In this document: positions 5,572-6,785 of the stretch, piece by piece
Layout of the letters: every line of letters begins with the position of its first letter
How positions within the stretch are numbered: position 1 is the first letter of the stretch
Source: DAOTVD01 sp034437075
GTDB taxonomy: Bacteria; Chloroflexota; Anaerolineae; Aggregatilineales; J027
Assembly: GCA_034437075.1 (NCBI GenBank)
Contig: DAOTVD010000412.1
Span: forward strand, 1 to 6,785
DNA length: 6,785 nucleotides
Reading direction: 5' to 3'
Program-made: the position numbers and the translations under genes
The notes under the pieces: generated by a model
Told to the model about the DNA's origin: nothing
Seen by the model: the letters and a program-made list of their open reading frames with translations, nothing else
Database searches by the model: none

Positions 5572-6785
5572 GTGTCATTCCCCCGATGGTCATCAGCGCG
5601 TAGGGCTTCTTCTTGAATAATGTTCATGGCTTTTTGTTGGGCCAGGGCGGCGTCCTGGTCGGAAATAGCGTCATCCAGGATGCCGGCCATCCGTAGGCCC
5701 GTGGTACGGCGGTCGGCGTCGGCGATGTCCATCACAGAATTGATCTGGCCGTCGAACATCACCGCCACACGATCCGACAAGCCGAGCACTTCGTCCAATT
5801 CGGAGGAGACGAGCAGCACGGCGGCGCCTTCGTCGCGCAAGCGCACCAATTGCTTGTGGATAAACTCAATCGAGCCGACATCCAGCCCGCGCGTCGGTTG
5901 GGCGGCGATAATCAAGCGCGTATGGCGCGAGAACTCGCGCGCGACGATGACTTTTTGCTTGTTACCGCCGGAGAGCGTGCCGACGTTCACATGAATGCCC
6001 GGTGTACGCACATCGTATTCCTCAACCCAATCGGCGGTGTCTTCCTCGATGGCTTGGTCGTTGATGATGAACCCGCCCTTGAAGATGCCCCCCAGCATCT
6101 TAGCCGCGCCAGAAAACAAGCGGCGGGCGTAGGGCTCGTGGTAGTAGTCGCACAATACCATATTGCTGGTGATGGGGAACAAGCCCACGAGGCCGTCTTT
6201 TTGGCGGTCTTCCGGTACGTGGGCCACGCCGGAGGCCGTCACGCGGCGGGGCGAATAATGCGTGATGTCCTGATCGCCCAAGTAAATATGGCCGGAATAG
6301 ACCTCGCGCAAGCCTGTGATGGCCTCCACAAGTTCGGTTTGGCCGTTGCCCTGCACGCCCGCAATCCCCAAGATTTCCCCGGCGTGGACGTTTAGCGATA
6401 GGCCATTCACGGCCATCAGGTCGCGGTCGTCGCGCACATAGAGCTTATCAATGCGCAGAACTGAATCGCCGGGCTGGGCCGGGCCTTTACTGACTTCGAG
6501 CAGCACATCGCGCCCGACCATCATAGAGGCCAGGTCTTGCTCGGTGGCGACTTTGGGGTCGGCCTGCCCGACGACCTTGCCCAGGCGCAGCACGACGACA
6601 TCATCGCAGATTTCGCGCACTTCTTTCAGTTTATGGCTGATGAAAATGATACTCACGCCACGATCCAACAACGTGCGGATAATGGCGAATAGGCCCTGGG
6701 CTTCTTGGGGCGTCAGCACGGCGGTTGGTTCGTCCAGGATGAGGATGTCGGCGTTACGATAGAGCGCTTTGATGATTTCGACGCG
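5568..6785 (-). CDS. ABC importer ATPase, BmpB/NupO-like tandem NBD, 5' end outside window
   Basis: This cytoplasmic subunit powers the importer with two fused nucleotide-binding domains. The open frame runs to the window edge, and the 405 visible residues begin RVEIIKALYR, just after the first domain's signature, so roughly 130-150 N-terminal residues with the first Walker A are missing. Visible in order: Walker B of domain 1 ILILDEPTA at 14-22, its switch His in ISHKL at 49-53, MVGRD at 89-93; then domain 2 with Walker A GVQGNGQTE at 143-151, VPEDRQKDGLV at 190-200, signature LSGGNKQK at 271-278, Walker B IIAAQPTRGLD at 292-302 and SSELDE at 327-332. Domain 2 lacks the Walker A Lys, has Gln for the catalytic Glu and Ser for the switch His, as is usual in this family (RbsA/MglA/NupO), so one composite ATP site is expected to be active. 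A GTG at 6719 is internal, not the start. The TGA overlaps the next gene's ATG. Confidence 0.93.
   Translation of the reverse strand, partial: RVEIIKALYRNADILILDEPTAVLTPQEAQGLFAIIRTLLDRGVSIIFISHKLKEVREICDDVVVLRLGKVVGQADPKVATEQDLASMMVGRDVLLEVSKGPAQPGDSVLRIDKLYVRDDRDLMAVNGLSLNVHAGEILGIAGVQGNGQTELVEAITGLREVYSGHIYLGDQDITHYSPRRVTASGVAHVPEDRQKDGLVGLFPITSNMVLCDYYHEPYARRLFSGAAKMLGGIFKGGFIINDQAIEEDTADWVEEYDVRTPGIHVNVGTLSGGNKQKVIVAREFSRHTRLIIAAQPTRGLDVGSIEFIHKQLVRLRDEGAAVLLVSSELDEVLGLSDRVAVMFDGQINSVMDIADADRRTTGLRMAGILDDAISDQDAALAQQKAMNIIQEEALRADDHRGNDT
5580..5584 (-). promoter_or_regulatory. Probable ribosome binding site of permease 1
   Basis: On the minus strand GGGGG lies 8 bases before the permease 1 ATG, within the last codons of the ATPase gene. 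The match to the anti-Shine-Dalgarno is modest, but the ATGA overlap provides re-initiation by ribosomes terminating on the ATPase gene, so a strong site is not required. Confidence 0.4.

Noticed and set aside
6341..6367. Missing Walker A Lys in ATPase domain 2 as a sign of inactivation
   Set aside because: RbsA/MglA/NupO-type ATPases normally have a degenerate second domain, so this is ordinary; domain 1 keeps its Walker B and switch His.
5850..6395. Plus-strand 181-residue frame opposite the ATPase
   Set aside because: The minus strand here carries clear Walker, signature and Walker B motifs; the antisense frame is a shadow.

Overview
The window is bacterial, GC-rich (clearly above half by eye) and almost entirely coding. 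It holds two gene groups that converge and overlap at their 3' ends near position 2011-2026. No RNA gene, CRISPR array, insertion sequence or intergenic stretch over 300 bases was seen. The organism cannot be fixed from this sequence. High GC, the style of the methyltransferase and the enlarged permeases fit a Chloroflexota (Anaerolineae-like) bacterium, but that is a low-confidence impression from memory.

Left group, plus strand (1-2026): the 3' part of an aminoglycoside phosphotransferase/choline kinase-fold small-molecule kinase, then a 75-residue protein with two membrane helices, then a class I SAM methyltransferase-like protein. The kinase and the small gene are 24 bases apart; the small gene and the methyltransferase overlap by 22 bases. 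They look co-transcribed from a promoter left of the window. Their joint function is not recognisable. Both enzyme-like members have altered signature residues: the kinase catalytic loop has His where Asn is usual, and the methyltransferase lacks the glycine-rich SAM loop and the Cys residues of its Trm112-like N-terminus.

Right group, minus strand (6785 down to 2011): a tandem-NBD ATPase (5' end outside the window), then two inner-membrane permeases. Together they form a BMP-type nucleoside/simple-sugar ABC importer of the NupOPQ (YufOPQ) / BmpBCD kind. The ATPase and first permease overlap in an ATGA; the second permease follows after 6 bases, with a strong Shine-Dalgarno inside the last codons of the first. 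The substrate-binding lipoprotein is not in the window and would be expected beyond the right edge.

The main surprise is permease 1. Between its first membrane helix and the conserved transporter core it carries about 290 extra residues that are strongly acidic and probably helical, predicted to lie outside the membrane where a binding protein would dock. It also has an extra pair of membrane helices in the core. Permease 2 has an N-terminal extension of about 125 residues with three extra helices. The importer thus looks like a remodelled version of a known family rather than a wholly new system.
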